Shown here: piece by piece, positions 43,518 through 52,262 of the stretch
How the letters are laid out: every line of letters starts with the position of its first letter
Numbering within the stretch: the stretch's first letter is position 1
Assembly (NCBI RefSeq): GCF_002080415.1
Contig: NZ_CP020474.1
Location: 2,307,501-2,371,500, forward strand
DNA length: 64,000 nt
From: Roseovarius mucosus
Lineage (GTDB): Bacteria; Pseudomonadota; Alphaproteobacteria; Rhodobacterales; Rhodobacteraceae
Reading direction: 5' to 3'
Translations under genes and position numbers: made by a program
Notes under the pieces: model-generated
What the model was told of the DNA's origin: nothing
Databases searched by the model: none
What the model saw: the letters and a program-made list of their open reading frames with translations, nothing else

Positions 43518-45218
43518 TTATCGCACAAGATAGGGTTTGCGGGGACTGCTCTGTGGTTCGTTCATACCCTGCTCTACCGGGAAATCTCCCATCACATAGG
43601 GATGCATCCCCTGATTCTTGAGGTTCTGCAGGAACTGACCAAAGCCGGTCAAATCGGCCATGCGCGGCACTTCGGCCAAACCGCGCAGGTTCTGCTGGCC
43701 GATTTCGTCGATGATGGTCTGCAACGGCTCCATCGGGGCCTCGATGAATTCGGCCATGGTCCAGATACGCACCCGCGCCTTGATCCATTGCGAGCGTAGA
43801 ACCTCCAGATGCTTGCTTTCGACCCGCTGCAACTGCGCCGCTTCGCGCCGGATATCCGAGAAATTGGCATTGGATTTAAAGAGCGGTACGGCCCAAGCTC
43901 CTGAAATCACAGAAACCTGTGCATTGGGATCGCGGACAATATCCCACTCGATATCTGTCAGCACGTCGCGCGGCCCCATCTGAAAACACTGCCGCTCGCC
44001 GCGCGTGTTCCAGATCAGATTGGCCAGAAAGGCGCGGGGGTTGTAATCGCGCAGCGCAGCACTGTCCGACAGCGCCCCATTCATCACCGTTTGCCCATCC
44101 GAAAACTCGGCCCGCTCGGGCGCAAAGAGATGGCCATGCACCCGCATGCCCGTCATCCGCGCCAGCCAAGGCTCGAAATTCTCAAAGAGATCGCTGAAGC
44201 CCTCAAACACCGAATAGGGTGCGCAGGTCAGCCCGTTTTCGCGACCCTCCACCGGAAACCGGCTTTGCATATAGAGGCCCGGACGGCCGCGCGTGCGCCG
44301 CTCCACCGCCTTGGCGAAAATGCGGTCAATCTTGCCGGGGTTCGGTTCTGTGCGCTTCATCGCACTGGCCTGATCGGTCAAGAACGCCTCATAAAGACGA
44401 TCGGCAAAGGGCCAGATTTTGCGCGCCACGAAACAGTCAGAGCGCCGCAAGAGTTGCAGGTGATCATCATAGAAAATATGCGGCTTGCCCTGATAGTCGA
44501 ATTTCGACAGCGTCAGCGACCGGCTCTCGATCTGGCGGGAATACTGTCGTGCCAGCGTCTGAAAATAGCTTTCGTCAGGTATCCAGACTTTGGAAAAATA
44601 GCGGTCATAGACGCTGCGCTCGGGGTCTTCCAGAATGGCCGAGAGCGTTTGCCGTGTCAGGCACCACCACTGGCTGCCCATATGGGGCACGATACCGTTG
44701 GGGATGCGCCGCTTGAACCGCACCAGCCGTTGCAGGGCCACGTATTTATCAAAGAGATAGCGGTTCTTGCGCCAAGAGAACGGAAACCGCAGCGTGAACC
44801 GCTCCTGATCCAGTCCGCCGATGGTCCAAGGTACATCTGCGGTCGTCGCGCTTTCGATGAAATCGGTATGTGGCCGCTTGCCCAGATAGTCGATCAACTC
44901 CTGCACCGGGCGCAGCGGCAGACATGAGCCAGAGGCCAGATAGACATGCCGCACGTCCTTGAAATCGCGCAGCATAATCTCAGACGCCCCTTGGGTGGCG
45001 GCCACTAGCCCCCATGTGCCCCATTCACAGCGATGGCGCGGCGCAAAGCGCACATCGCTCATGTCTGACAGCGCCTGCACAAAGGCGTTATAGGTCTTGC
45101 GCGGCACTGCCTTGTCGACATGGATCACCAGCGGACAGCCAGACGCCGCCCAATGGCGCGCCACCTGTTCGGCGCGACCAAAGGCCGTGTGAACCAGCAT
45201 GATGATGCCGACGCTCAT
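43518..45218 (-). CDS. GT14-type branching glycosyltransferase with extra C-terminal domain
   Basis: 566 residues. The N-terminal ~290 residues form a Branch (core-2/I-branching, GT14) domain: IIMLVHTAFGRAEQVARHW, LVIHVDKAVPRKTY, HVYLASGSCLPLRPVQELI, GSQWWCLTRQ and the acidic WIPDESYFQTLAR. This family adds beta-1,6-linked N-acetylhexosamine or xylose; it does not need a DxD. The C-terminal ~270 residues (from about KRTEPNPGKIDRIF) form a separate domain typical of alphaproteobacterial homologues, containing RGRPGLYMQSRFPVEGREN and ERQCFQMGPRDVLTDIEW, reminiscent of PAPS-related proteins, with no known role. It lies between the GT2-like gene (25 bp) and the sulfotransferase (6 bp). Confidence 0.83.
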   Translation of the reverse strand: MSVGIIMLVHTAFGRAEQVARHWAASGCPLVIHVDKAVPRKTYNAFVQALSDMSDVRFAPRHRCEWGTWGLVAATQGASEIMLRDFKDVRHVYLASGSCLPLRPVQELIDYLGKRPHTDFIESATTADVPWTIGGLDQERFTLRFPFSWRKNRYLFDKYVALQRLVRFKRRIPNGIVPHMGSQWWCLTRQTLSAILEDPERSVYDRYFSKVWIPDESYFQTLARQYSRQIESRSLTLSKFDYQGKPHIFYDDHLQLLRRSDCFVARKIWPFADRLYEAFLTDQASAMKRTEPNPGKIDRIFAKAVERRTRGRPGLYMQSRFPVEGRENGLTCAPYSVFEGFSDLFENFEPWLARMTGMRVHGHLFAPERAEFSDGQTVMNGALSDSAALRDYNPRAFLANLIWNTRGERQCFQMGPRDVLTDIEWDIVRDPNAQVSVISGAWAVPLFKSNANFSDIRREAAQLQRVESKHLEVLRSQWIKARVRIWTMAEFIEAPMEPLQTIIDEIGQQNLRGLAEVPRMADLTGFGQFLQNLKNQGMHPYVMGDFPVEQGMNEPQSSPRKPYLVR

Positions 45219-45243
45219 TCTGTCCCTGTATCTTTCCTCGCGC

Positions 45244-46254
45244 TCATGCCCAGTTCCCTTTGGACATTAACCCGAGAATTTCTAATTGCCGCCAGTTTAT
45301 ATATTTTTCTGACCATTTGCACCAAAGTTCGGGATTGTCCTTCACGATCTCTGCATAGGCTTTGTATTCGACGCTGCCGGAATAATGCTGGCGGCGGGTC
45401 AGTTCCTCTGCGGCCTTGACGGTAAAGGTATCCAGAAACTTGGCATGAAGCAGGATGCCGCTCGCCTTTTCTCCGCCCCACTCGTCATAGGTCAGGTTCA
45501 AACCGCGCGGCAGGATCATATGGGTCGAGCTTTCATAGGCATAGCGCCGGTCCCATCGTACCAGCGGCGTCTTGTTCAGCGCTGGTGCTTTTTTGGGGTT
45601 GTCCGGGAAAAATACCCGCGCCCGTGGCCCACCCTGAATCCAGAGATTGCCATAAAACTTGTTCTTCTCGATGATATAATTGCCCGGATCGAACCACGCG
45701 GCAATTTCCATCGGGTTTTGCCCCGGCTGGTAAGGCACCGCATCAATCCTGCCCTTGGGATACATATCCAGCAGCATCGCGCCAAAGGATTTCACCTGAG
45801 AGGTGTCCAACCAGTCGGTCAGCGCGCGAATGGGCCGCGTGTCGCAGAACGGGTAGATAAAGAATTCGTCCGGATCGACCACAAGCGTCCAATGGCCATG
45901 GCCATATTTTCCTTGCAGCCAGTTAAGCCAATCCACCCCGAACCGGGCGCGCTTGTAGCTCGACTTGGTGGACCAAAGTGACACATCCTCTTGCGCGGCC
46001 AGATACTCTGCGCCGCCGTCGGTGCTGTCATTATCGACGATCAGGAAATGCGAAATCCCCAACTCGCGGTAATACCGTAGGAAATAGGGTAGGCGGATAT
46101 GCTCGTCGCGCATGGTCGAGAACAACAGCACATCGCCCGGTTTGATCCGGTCGGTGCGGTTGATGACCGGAGTGAGCGAGAAATGCTTGCGAAACGCGCG
46201 AATCTTCGCCCGTTTGCGCCGCAGTCGCATCCGATATGATTGCCATGCCCCCAA
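45244..46254 (-). CDS. Glycosyltransferase family 2/92-like protein
   Basis: 336-residue cytosolic glycosyltransferase of the Glyco_tranf_2_4 kind. The nucleotide-sugar region reads STMRDEHIRLPYFLRYYREL, then LIVDNDSTDGGAEYLA; the metal-binding acidic motif is VVDPDEFFIYPF. The N-terminus is strongly basic (RLRRKRAKIRAFRKHF), suggesting membrane association. First gene of the glycosyltransferase/sulfotransferase run; its ribosome-binding site is poor (TTGGGGGC just before the ATG). The region upstream is AT-rich and is probably the promoter. Sugar donor and acceptor unknown. Confidence 0.85.
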   Translation of the reverse strand: MGAWQSYRMRLRRKRAKIRAFRKHFSLTPVINRTDRIKPGDVLLFSTMRDEHIRLPYFLRYYRELGISHFLIVDNDSTDGGAEYLAAQEDVSLWSTKSSYKRARFGVDWLNWLQGKYGHGHWTLVVDPDEFFIYPFCDTRPIRALTDWLDTSQVKSFGAMLLDMYPKGRIDAVPYQPGQNPMEIAAWFDPGNYIIEKNKFYGNLWIQGGPRARVFFPDNPKKAPALNKTPLVRWDRRYAYESSTHMILPRGLNLTYDEWGGEKASGILLHAKFLDTFTVKAAEELTRRQHYSGSVEYKAYAEIVKDNPELWCKWSEKYINWRQLEILGLMSKGNWA

Positions 46255-46372
46255 AAAATCACGTCCTGTTGCCTGCCCGAAGTGGCGTCAAACTATTCTC
46301 CAAGATTTAATACGAGCTTTTGAGAAACAATCTTAGCTAAAAATATAATTTGTTGACGCAAAAATGATCAAA

Positions 46373-46393
46373 TTGCGCCCCTCACGGGCGCAA
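46373..46393 (-). terminator. Terminator after regA
   Basis: Perfect 8-bp stem TTGCGCCC / GGGCGCAA with a 5-nt loop directly after the regA stop; on the minus strand it is followed by TTTGATCATTTTT. It ends the senC-regA unit and precedes the glycosyltransferase promoter region (46255-46370, AT-rich). Confidence 0.75.
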
Positions 46394-46395
46394 AC

Positions 46396-46947
46396 TTACT
46401 TGGGCGACCGCTTGGCGAGGATACGTTGCAAGGTGCGGCGATGCATGTTGAGGCGGCGCGCCGTCTCGCTCACGTTACGATCACACAGCTCATATACACG
46501 CTGGATATGTTCCCACCGCACCCGATCTGCGCTCATCGGGTTTTCGGGCGGTGGCGGCAGGTCTGCACCAGTGGCCAAGAGGGCATTGGTGATGTCGGTG
46601 GCATCCGCAGGCTTGGACAGGTAATCCGTGGCTCCGATCTTGACCGCCGCCACAGCGGTGGCAATCGCGCCGTATCCCGTCAGCACAACGATCCGGCTAT
46701 CGGGCCGTTTTTCCCGGATCACCTCGACCACGTCGAGCCCGTTGCCATCCTCTAGCCTCAGGTCGCACACGGCATAGGCAGGGGGGCGTGCCGTGGCAAT
46801 CGCGCGCCCGGCTGCGACCGATCCGGCGGTTTCAACCTCGAACCCGCGCTTTTCCATCGCCTTGGCCAAACGTTTCAGAAACGCTTCGTCATCATCGACA
46901 AGCAGAAGCGACCTGTCTTCGCCGATATCCTGAACCTCGTCAGTCAT
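46396..46947 (-). CDS. regA: Redox response regulator RegA (PrrA/ActR)
   Basis: Global redox response regulator, 183 residues, the usual length. The receiver domain (about 12-125) has the acidic pair in LLLVDDDEAF, the phosphorylated Asp62 in AVCDLRLEDGNG, Thr in VLTGYGAIATA and Lys in YLSKPADA. A proline linker (LPPPPENP) joins it to the Fis-type helix-turn-helix NVSETARRLNMHRRTLQRIL, nearly invariant in RegA proteins. It controls respiration, photosynthesis where present, carbon and nitrogen fixation and hydrogen oxidation. The start at 46947 follows GGGAGG. Transcribed with senC, opposite to regB. Confidence 0.96.
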   Translation of the reverse strand: MTDEVQDIGEDRSLLLVDDDEAFLKRLAKAMEKRGFEVETAGSVAAGRAIATARPPAYAVCDLRLEDGNGLDVVEVIREKRPDSRIVVLTGYGAIATAVAAVKIGATDYLSKPADATDITNALLATGADLPPPPENPMSADRVRWEHIQRVYELCDRNVSETARRLNMHRRTLQRILAKRSPK

Positions 46948-47022
46948 GCCGTTCCTCCCGCTCTGCCGTCCTGACACAGGTTCTAGCCCGCAGCCTGACC
47001 TCCGTCAAACAAACGCGCTATT

Positions 47023-47652
47023 CTAACGAGCGTCAAGAAAACACTGAACACGATCAGCTATTTGCTCTGCGGTCGCGTCTCGACGGAAAAACTCGACAAA
47101 GCCATGCTCGGGCAGTGTCAGATAGGTCATCGTGGAATGGTCCACGAGATAGAAATCTTCCTCGCCCTCGGTCGGCTGATGCGCCTGAAAAAACGTGCGA
47201 TAGGCCTTCGAGGCGGCGCGCACCTGTTCTTCGCTACCGGTCAGACCCAAGAGGCGGGGATGCACATAATCTGTGTATTCGGCCATCACCTCGGGCGTAT
47301 CGCGGTTGGGATCGACCGAGATGAACACCGGCTTGACCATGAGGCCCCGCTCCTCCAGCAGATCAACCGCCTCGGCATTGCGCGTATTGTCGAGCGGGCA
47401 GACATCTGGACAGAACGTATAGCCAAAATAGATCAGCGACGGCTGGTCGATCACCTCCTTGTCGGTCACGGTCTCTCCGGTCTCGCTGACAAGGGTGAAT
47501 TCCCCGCCGATCTGCGCCGCGCCCCCGGCAACGCTTGAGGTCCGGCATTGCGCGAACTGGTCTTCTTCGCCCCCCATCATGGTCAGGGCAAAGGTTAGCC
47601 CCAGCCCGGCGACAACAGCGAGTGCAGCGGCAATGGCAATCAGGCGGGTCAT
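47023..47652 (-). CDS. senC: SCO1/SenC family copper chaperone
   Basis: Membrane-anchored SCO1/SenC/PrrC protein, 209 residues, with one N-terminal helix (LIAIAAALAVVAGLGLTFAL) and a periplasmic thioredoxin fold. Copper ligands are Cys81 and Cys85 (GYTFCPDVCPLDN) and His172 (LVDHSTMTYL). It delivers copper to cytochrome oxidase CuA or CuB sites and in Rhodobacter influences RegB signalling. The start at 47652 follows AAGGA; the longer frame would run into the regB leader. Divergent from regB by 87 bp and upstream of regA, the standard order. Confidence 0.95.
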   Translation of the reverse strand: MTRLIAIAAALAVVAGLGLTFALTMMGGEEDQFAQCRTSSVAGGAAQIGGEFTLVSETGETVTDKEVIDQPSLIYFGYTFCPDVCPLDNTRNAEAVDLLEERGLMVKPVFISVDPNRDTPEVMAEYTDYVHPRLLGLTGSEEQVRAASKAYRTFFQAHQPTEGEEDFYLVDHSTMTYLTLPEHGFVEFFRRDATAEQIADRVQCFLDAR

Positions 47653-47739
47653 GGGATGTCCTTGCGTTCGTAGGGGCAGAGTGCGACTTTGCTTATGTAT
47701 CATCCCACCTCTCGCATGCAATGGGACGCAGGCGCACAC

Positions 47740-49128
47740 ATGGTCCATCTTTCGCCCGAACCCTTGAAATCCCGCCAGCGTGGTAACTGGATTCGCCTGC
47801 GCACGCTGGTCCTGTTGCGGTGGTGGGCCATCGTGGGGCAGGCCACGGCCCTGATCATCGCCGAGCGGGTTTACCGCCTTGATCTGGAGATTGGCCTTTG
47901 CTTTCTGGTGATTGGCGTCTCAATCGCAAGCAATCTTGTCGCCGCCTTCGTTTTTGCCGAGAACAAGCGTCTTTCAGAGCAAGACACCTTTCTGGTCGTG
48001 CTTTTTGACATGCTGCAACTCGGGCTTTTGCTCTATCTCACAGGGGGGCTGCACAATCCCTTTTCCATCCTGATCGTGGGGCCGGTCACGGTTTCGGCCT
48101 CTGCGCTTTCGGGCCGTTCAACCGCCTTTCTCGGTGCGATGGCGATCATGATCGTGACCTTGCTCATGCAGTTCTACTTGCCGCTGCGGCTTCAGGATGG
48201 GTTCGTTTTGGCAATGCCGGATGTGTTCCGCTTTGGAAACTGGGTGGCCATTGTCATCGCGGTGCTGTTTCTCGGGGTTTATTCGCGCTGGATCGTGCAG
48301 GAAATGCACGCCATGTCCGACGCTTTGCAAGCCACGCAAATGGCCTTGGCGCGTGAACAGAAACTGACTGATCTGGGGGGGGTGGTGGCGGCCGCCGCGC
48401 ATGAGCTGGGAACGCCACTGGCGACGATCAAACTGGCCAGTGCCGAATTGGCCGAAGAGCTGACCGATCACCCGGACCTGCGCGAAGATGCGCTCTTGAT
48501 CGTGCAGCAAACTGACCGCTGCCGCGACATCCTGCGCTCCATGGGCCGCGTGGGCAAGGATGACCTGCACCTGCGCACCGCCCCCCTGACCGCCCTCATC
48601 GAAGAGGCGGCAGAGCCGCATGTCGATCGTGGCAAACGGATTCATTTCGACCATGGCGTTGGGGACCTGATCACGCAACCCACCGTGCTGCGCCGCCCCG
48701 AGGTGATCCACGGGCTGCGCAACCTGATCCAGAACGCGGTGGATTTCGCCCGTGATAATGTCTGGGTCGAGAGCGGCTGGACCGAAGATGCCATTACCCT
48801 GCGGATCATGGATGATGGGCGCGGCTACCCGCCCGACATGCTGGGGCGCATCGGTGATCCCTTTATCCGCCGCCGCGCCCCCGCCAGCGATCCAGAGCGT
48901 CCGGCCTATGAGGGCATGGGATTGGGTCTCTTCATCGCCAAGACCCTGCTCGAGCGGTCGGGCGCCGATCTCACCTTTGCCAATGGCTCGGATTCTTTTC
49001 GCACGCAGGTCAGCCATGCCGCGCGCACCGGCGCACTGGTCGAGGTGTCATGGCCCCGCGACGCGCTCGAGGCCCCATCCGGTCCGCTCGCCCCCGCCTT
49101 GGGTCTCAATCAGCCTTTGCGTGGGTGA
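47740..49128 (+). CDS. regB: Redox sensor histidine kinase RegB (PrrB)
   Basis: Sensor kinase, 462 residues from the ATG at 47740. That start gives the family length and places the RGNWIRLRTLVLLRWWAIVG stretch about 15 residues in, as in Rhodobacter; earlier in-frame starts at 47695 and 47716 are possible. Six membrane helices include the conserved quinone-binding loop GGLHNPFSILIVGPVTVSA. The phosphorylated His221 lies in AAAAHELGTPLATI and the redox-active Cys261 in QQTDRCRDILRSMGRVGKDD, 40 residues later as in known RegB. ATP-binding boxes (LRNLIQNAVDFA, MDDGRGYPPDM, GMGLGLFIAKTLL) follow. It phosphorylates RegA under low oxygen. Confidence 0.95.
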   Translation: MVHLSPEPLKSRQRGNWIRLRTLVLLRWWAIVGQATALIIAERVYRLDLEIGLCFLVIGVSIASNLVAAFVFAENKRLSEQDTFLVVLFDMLQLGLLLYLTGGLHNPFSILIVGPVTVSASALSGRSTAFLGAMAIMIVTLLMQFYLPLRLQDGFVLAMPDVFRFGNWVAIVIAVLFLGVYSRWIVQEMHAMSDALQATQMALAREQKLTDLGGVVAAAAHELGTPLATIKLASAELAEELTDHPDLREDALLIVQQTDRCRDILRSMGRVGKDDLHLRTAPLTALIEEAAEPHVDRGKRIHFDHGVGDLITQPTVLRRPEVIHGLRNLIQNAVDFARDNVWVESGWTEDAITLRIMDDGRGYPPDMLGRIGDPFIRRRAPASDPERPAYEGMGLGLFIAKTLLERSGADLTFANGSDSFRTQVSHAARTGALVEVSWPRDALEAPSGPLAPALGLNQPLRG

Positions 49129-49197
49129 TCCCGGTCGGCGTTAATGCCCCCTTAACCACTCTGCGCCAGACTTACCCCCGATAACAGCCTGCGGGGG

Positions 49198-50730
49198 ATG
49201 CAGATGCCTGAGATGACCGTTTCGGATATCGCCGTGCTCGTGCCGCTGGCCCTTCTCTTGTCGTTGGCGGTTCTTTGGCTGATCGGTGGCCTAAGCCTGC
49301 CAGCCCGGCGCGCGCAACCGGTGCCGGGCATACAGGATGCGGCCTTTCTTTTTCGCTATGGTGCACTGCTGGATCACGACGCCAGCAGCCTGTCTCTGCC
49401 CGACGCTCTGCCCGATGGATCGCCCGAGGACAGCGATTGGTCCCGTTTCCGCCTATGGATGGGCTTTCGCTTTGGCGATCTGCCGCAAGATCAGGAGAAT
49501 ATGCGCCTAGGCCAAAGCCTGTGCTTGCAGGCCGAGGATGGTGCAAGCCTCACCCTGACCCGACAGGAACACAGCCTGCGCGCCGTGCTGCGTGACACGG
49601 TGCCCGCCGACGCTATCACTCGCCATGCCGCAGCGCAGGAGCGTTATGATCTGCTGGCGCGCGCCCTTGCCGCTGAGCATGCGCCGATGCCGGTCTGGAT
49701 CATGGATGCGGCAGGCACCGTGATCTGGCACAATGACAGTGCCCGCGCAGTGCCGCCCGCCCATGTCTCGCCCCTGACCGCACAGCCCGACATCCCGCCA
49801 GAGCTGGGCGAGACCTCTTGTGTCCGGCTCGACCTTGCCGGGGATACGGGGCAGCCGGATCATATCTATGACCTGCATGTGACCCGCACCGCGCTGGGCT
49901 GCATCCATCACGCACAGGACATCACCCGCCTCATTCGCGCCGAAACGCTGCAACGCGAGTTTGTCCAGACGCTGAGCAAAACATTTGCCGATCTCACGAC
50001 CGGCCTTGTGGTCTTTGATCGGGCCAAGACGCTGGCAATCTTTAATCCGGCGCTGACCGATCTTACGGGGTTGCCTGCTGAATTCCTCAGCGCGCGGCCT
50101 AGCCTATTTGGATTTTTCGATGCTCTGCGCGACCGGATGGTGATGCCGGAACCCAAAAACTACGCAAGCTGGCGCAGCCAGATCACCGATATGGTCAAAA
50201 GCGCCACGGGTGGTCTGTATCACGAGGTTTGGACACTGCCTTCGGGCCAGACCTACCGCGTTACCGGACGGCCCCATCCCGATGGTGCTGTTGCCTTTCT
50301 GTTCGAGGATATCTCGCTTGAGGTGTCGACAACCCGCCGCCACCGGCTCCAGATGGACTTGCGTCAATCCGTTATCGACTGCCTGCAAGAGGGGATCGCG
50401 GTGCTGGCACAGGATGGCCGCCTGCTCTTTTGCAATACTGCTTTTGGCGAGATGCTGGGCATCGACCCGGATTCGAGCTTTGCCGATATGGGCCTGCATG
50501 ACGTGATCGCGGCCTGCGCCGCGCGCTACCCCGATCCCGGCCTCTGGCCCGAAGTAGAGGATCGCATTGCCTCCCGGCGTCTGGTTGCGACCCTCCATGA
50601 TCGCGCCATATCGCCGGGGCAGCCGGGGGCGGATCTTCGGGTTGTGCCCTTGGGGCGGGGTCAATCCATGCTCTGCCTCAAGGATCGCGCCCCCATCGCG
50701 GCAGACCGCGTGGATCTGCCCCTGCGCTGA
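49198..50730 (+). CDS. PAS-domain membrane protein, DivL-like but without kinase domain
   Basis: 510-residue protein with one N-terminal membrane helix (about 8-30, SDIAVLVPLALLLSLAVLWL) and three PAS-like segments: around 160-235 (APMPVWIMDAAGTVIWHNDS), 260-370 (DLTTGLVVFDRAKTLAIFNP) and 375-480 (CLQEGIAVLAQDGRLLFCNT). It ends soon after the last PAS domain; no HisKA, no DivL-type Tyr box and no ATPase boxes follow. Its place immediately before tsaE-amgK-murU-addBA is where, as I recall, the tyrosine-kinase-like DivL lies in other alphaproteobacteria. This suggests a DivL relative that has lost catalysis and works as a binding platform. No partner gene is visible. Start chosen at 49198 for the GGGGGATGCAG context; Met4 is possible. 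Confidence 0.75.
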   Translation: MQMPEMTVSDIAVLVPLALLLSLAVLWLIGGLSLPARRAQPVPGIQDAAFLFRYGALLDHDASSLSLPDALPDGSPEDSDWSRFRLWMGFRFGDLPQDQENMRLGQSLCLQAEDGASLTLTRQEHSLRAVLRDTVPADAITRHAAAQERYDLLARALAAEHAPMPVWIMDAAGTVIWHNDSARAVPPAHVSPLTAQPDIPPELGETSCVRLDLAGDTGQPDHIYDLHVTRTALGCIHHAQDITRLIRAETLQREFVQTLSKTFADLTTGLVVFDRAKTLAIFNPALTDLTGLPAEFLSARPSLFGFFDALRDRMVMPEPKNYASWRSQITDMVKSATGGLYHEVWTLPSGQTYRVTGRPHPDGAVAFLFEDISLEVSTTRRHRLQMDLRQSVIDCLQEGIAVLAQDGRLLFCNTAFGEMLGIDPDSSFADMGLHDVIAACAARYPDPGLWPEVEDRIASRRLVATLHDRAISPGQPGADLRVVPLGRGQSMLCLKDRAPIAADRVDLPLR

Positions 50731-50770
50731 ACCGGGTTGCGGGCGGACGCGGCGCGTGTAGTGTCGGGGC

Positions 50771-51256
50771 ATGTCCGATGCCCGCGCCCAAATCCTCCTT
50801 GCCAGCCCCGAGGCGACCTGCGCCTTGGCGCGCAGCTTGGCATCCTGCCTTTGCCCCGGCGATACGCTTCTGCTTTCGGGTGGTGTCGGCGCGGGCAAGA
50901 CCCATTTTGCCCGCTGCCTGATACAATCCCTGCTTCTATCGCCCGAGGATGTGCCCTCGCCAACCTATACGCTGGTGCAGACCTATCAGGGGCAAAGCGG
51001 TGAAATCTGGCATGCCGATCTTTACCGTTTGGGCGATGCGATGGACCTGGTCGAACTTGGCCTGACCGACGCATTCACAGACGCCATCTGCCTGATAGAA
51101 TGGCCTGACCGGCTGGGTGACCTGACTCCGCCCGATGCGCTTTTGCTGGACTTTGACACTGTGCCACGACCCGGCGCAGAGGATCACCGCCTCTTGCGGA
51201 TCATGTGGCAGGGTGACAGGTGGGGGCAGCGATTGAAGGGGGTGTTGAATGAGTGA
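50771..51256 (+). CDS. tsaE: tRNA N6-threonylcarbamoyladenosine ATPase TsaE
   Basis: P-loop ATPase, 161 residues, needed with TsaB and TsaD to make the t6A modification at position 37 of ANN-reading tRNAs. Walker A GGVGAGKTHFAR (37-48), the SPTYTLVQTY stretch that follows, and HADLYRLGDAMDLVELGL are family hallmarks; IEWPDRLGDLTP is the usual C-terminal element. It overlaps amgK by 8 bp. Essential in most bacteria. Confidence 0.95.
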   Translation: MSDARAQILLASPEATCALARSLASCLCPGDTLLLSGGVGAGKTHFARCLIQSLLLSPEDVPSPTYTLVQTYQGQSGEIWHADLYRLGDAMDLVELGLTDAFTDAICLIEWPDRLGDLTPPDALLLDFDTVPRPGAEDHRLLRIMWQGDRWGQRLKGVLNE

Positions 51257-52262
51257 CCGCAGCGCATTGATGCAGGATTTTGTCGCCAAAACCGATTGGG
51301 CAGGCGCGGCCATTGCGCCCTTGGCGGGCGATGCCTCCAACCGGCGCTACCTGCGCCTCACCCATCCCAAAACCGGCACAACCGCCGTGCTGATGGACGC
51401 CCCGCCCGAGCGTGGCGAGGATGTGCGCCCCTTTCTGCAAATCGCCCGCTACCTGACCGGCCTTGGCCTCAGCGCCCCGCATATTCTGGCGCAGGACGAG
51501 GCGCGCGGCTTTCTCATCCTCGAGGATCTGGGCGATGCGCTCTTTGCGCGTGTCATTCCGGTTGCCCCTCAGATGGAGGATCAGCTTTACACCGCCGCGA
51601 CCGACGTCCTGATCGACCTGCACCGTGCGGCACCCCCTCAAGGTCTCAAGCCTTATGGCCCCGACACCATGACAGACATGGCCGCCCTTGCCTTTGACTG
51701 GTATCTCACCGGGGCAACAGGAGAGGTGAGCCCCCAACGTGCCGAAGCCCTCGCTGCGCTCAACCGCCTCTTGCGTCAGCACGCCGCGACCACTGATGTG
51801 ATCGTGCTGCGAGACTATCACGCCGAAAACCTGCTTTGGTTGCCGGGGCGCAGAGGGTCGGCGCGGGTGGGCCTGCTCGATTTTCAGGACGCCATGACCG
51901 GGCATCGCGCCTATGATCTGGTTTCGGTGCTGCAAGACGCCCGCCGCGATGTGCCCCGGGCTATCGAGACAGCGATGATCGCCCGCTATTGCCGCGCGAC
52001 CGAGACGGATCAGTCCCTTTTTGAGGGGGCCTATTACTGCCTTGGCGCCCAACGCAATCTGCGCATTCTGGGCGTCTTTGCCCGCCTCTGCCTGCGTGAT
52101 GGCAAGGCGCATTACATTGATCTTATCCCCCGTGTCTGGGACCATTTGCAGCGGGATCTCGATCACCCGGCGCTGGCCCCGGTTGCAGATCTCCTGCGTG
52201 CGGCGCTGCCTGCGCCGACCTCTGCGATCTTAGAGCGCTTGCGCGCACAACGCGCGTCATGA
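51249..52262 (+). CDS. amgK: Cell-wall sugar kinase AmgK
   Basis: Aminoglycoside-phosphotransferase-fold kinase, 337 residues. AmgK phosphorylates N-acetylmuramate (and GlcNAc) at the anomeric carbon in the peptidoglycan recycling route that bypasses GlmU. The catalytic motif is LRDYHAENLLWL, with metal-binding Asp in VGLLDFQDAMTGHRAYDL; the nucleotide-binding N-lobe has APLAGDASNRRYLRL. It overlaps tsaE by 8 bp and murU by 4 bp, the usual amgK-murU pairing, which supports the assignment. Confidence 0.92.
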   Translation: MSDRSALMQDFVAKTDWAGAAIAPLAGDASNRRYLRLTHPKTGTTAVLMDAPPERGEDVRPFLQIARYLTGLGLSAPHILAQDEARGFLILEDLGDALFARVIPVAPQMEDQLYTAATDVLIDLHRAAPPQGLKPYGPDTMTDMAALAFDWYLTGATGEVSPQRAEALAALNRLLRQHAATTDVIVLRDYHAENLLWLPGRRGSARVGLLDFQDAMTGHRAYDLVSVLQDARRDVPRAIETAMIARYCRATETDQSLFEGAYYCLGAQRNLRILGVFARLCLRDGKAHYIDLIPRVWDHLQRDLDHPALAPVADLLRAALPAPTSAILERLRAQRAS

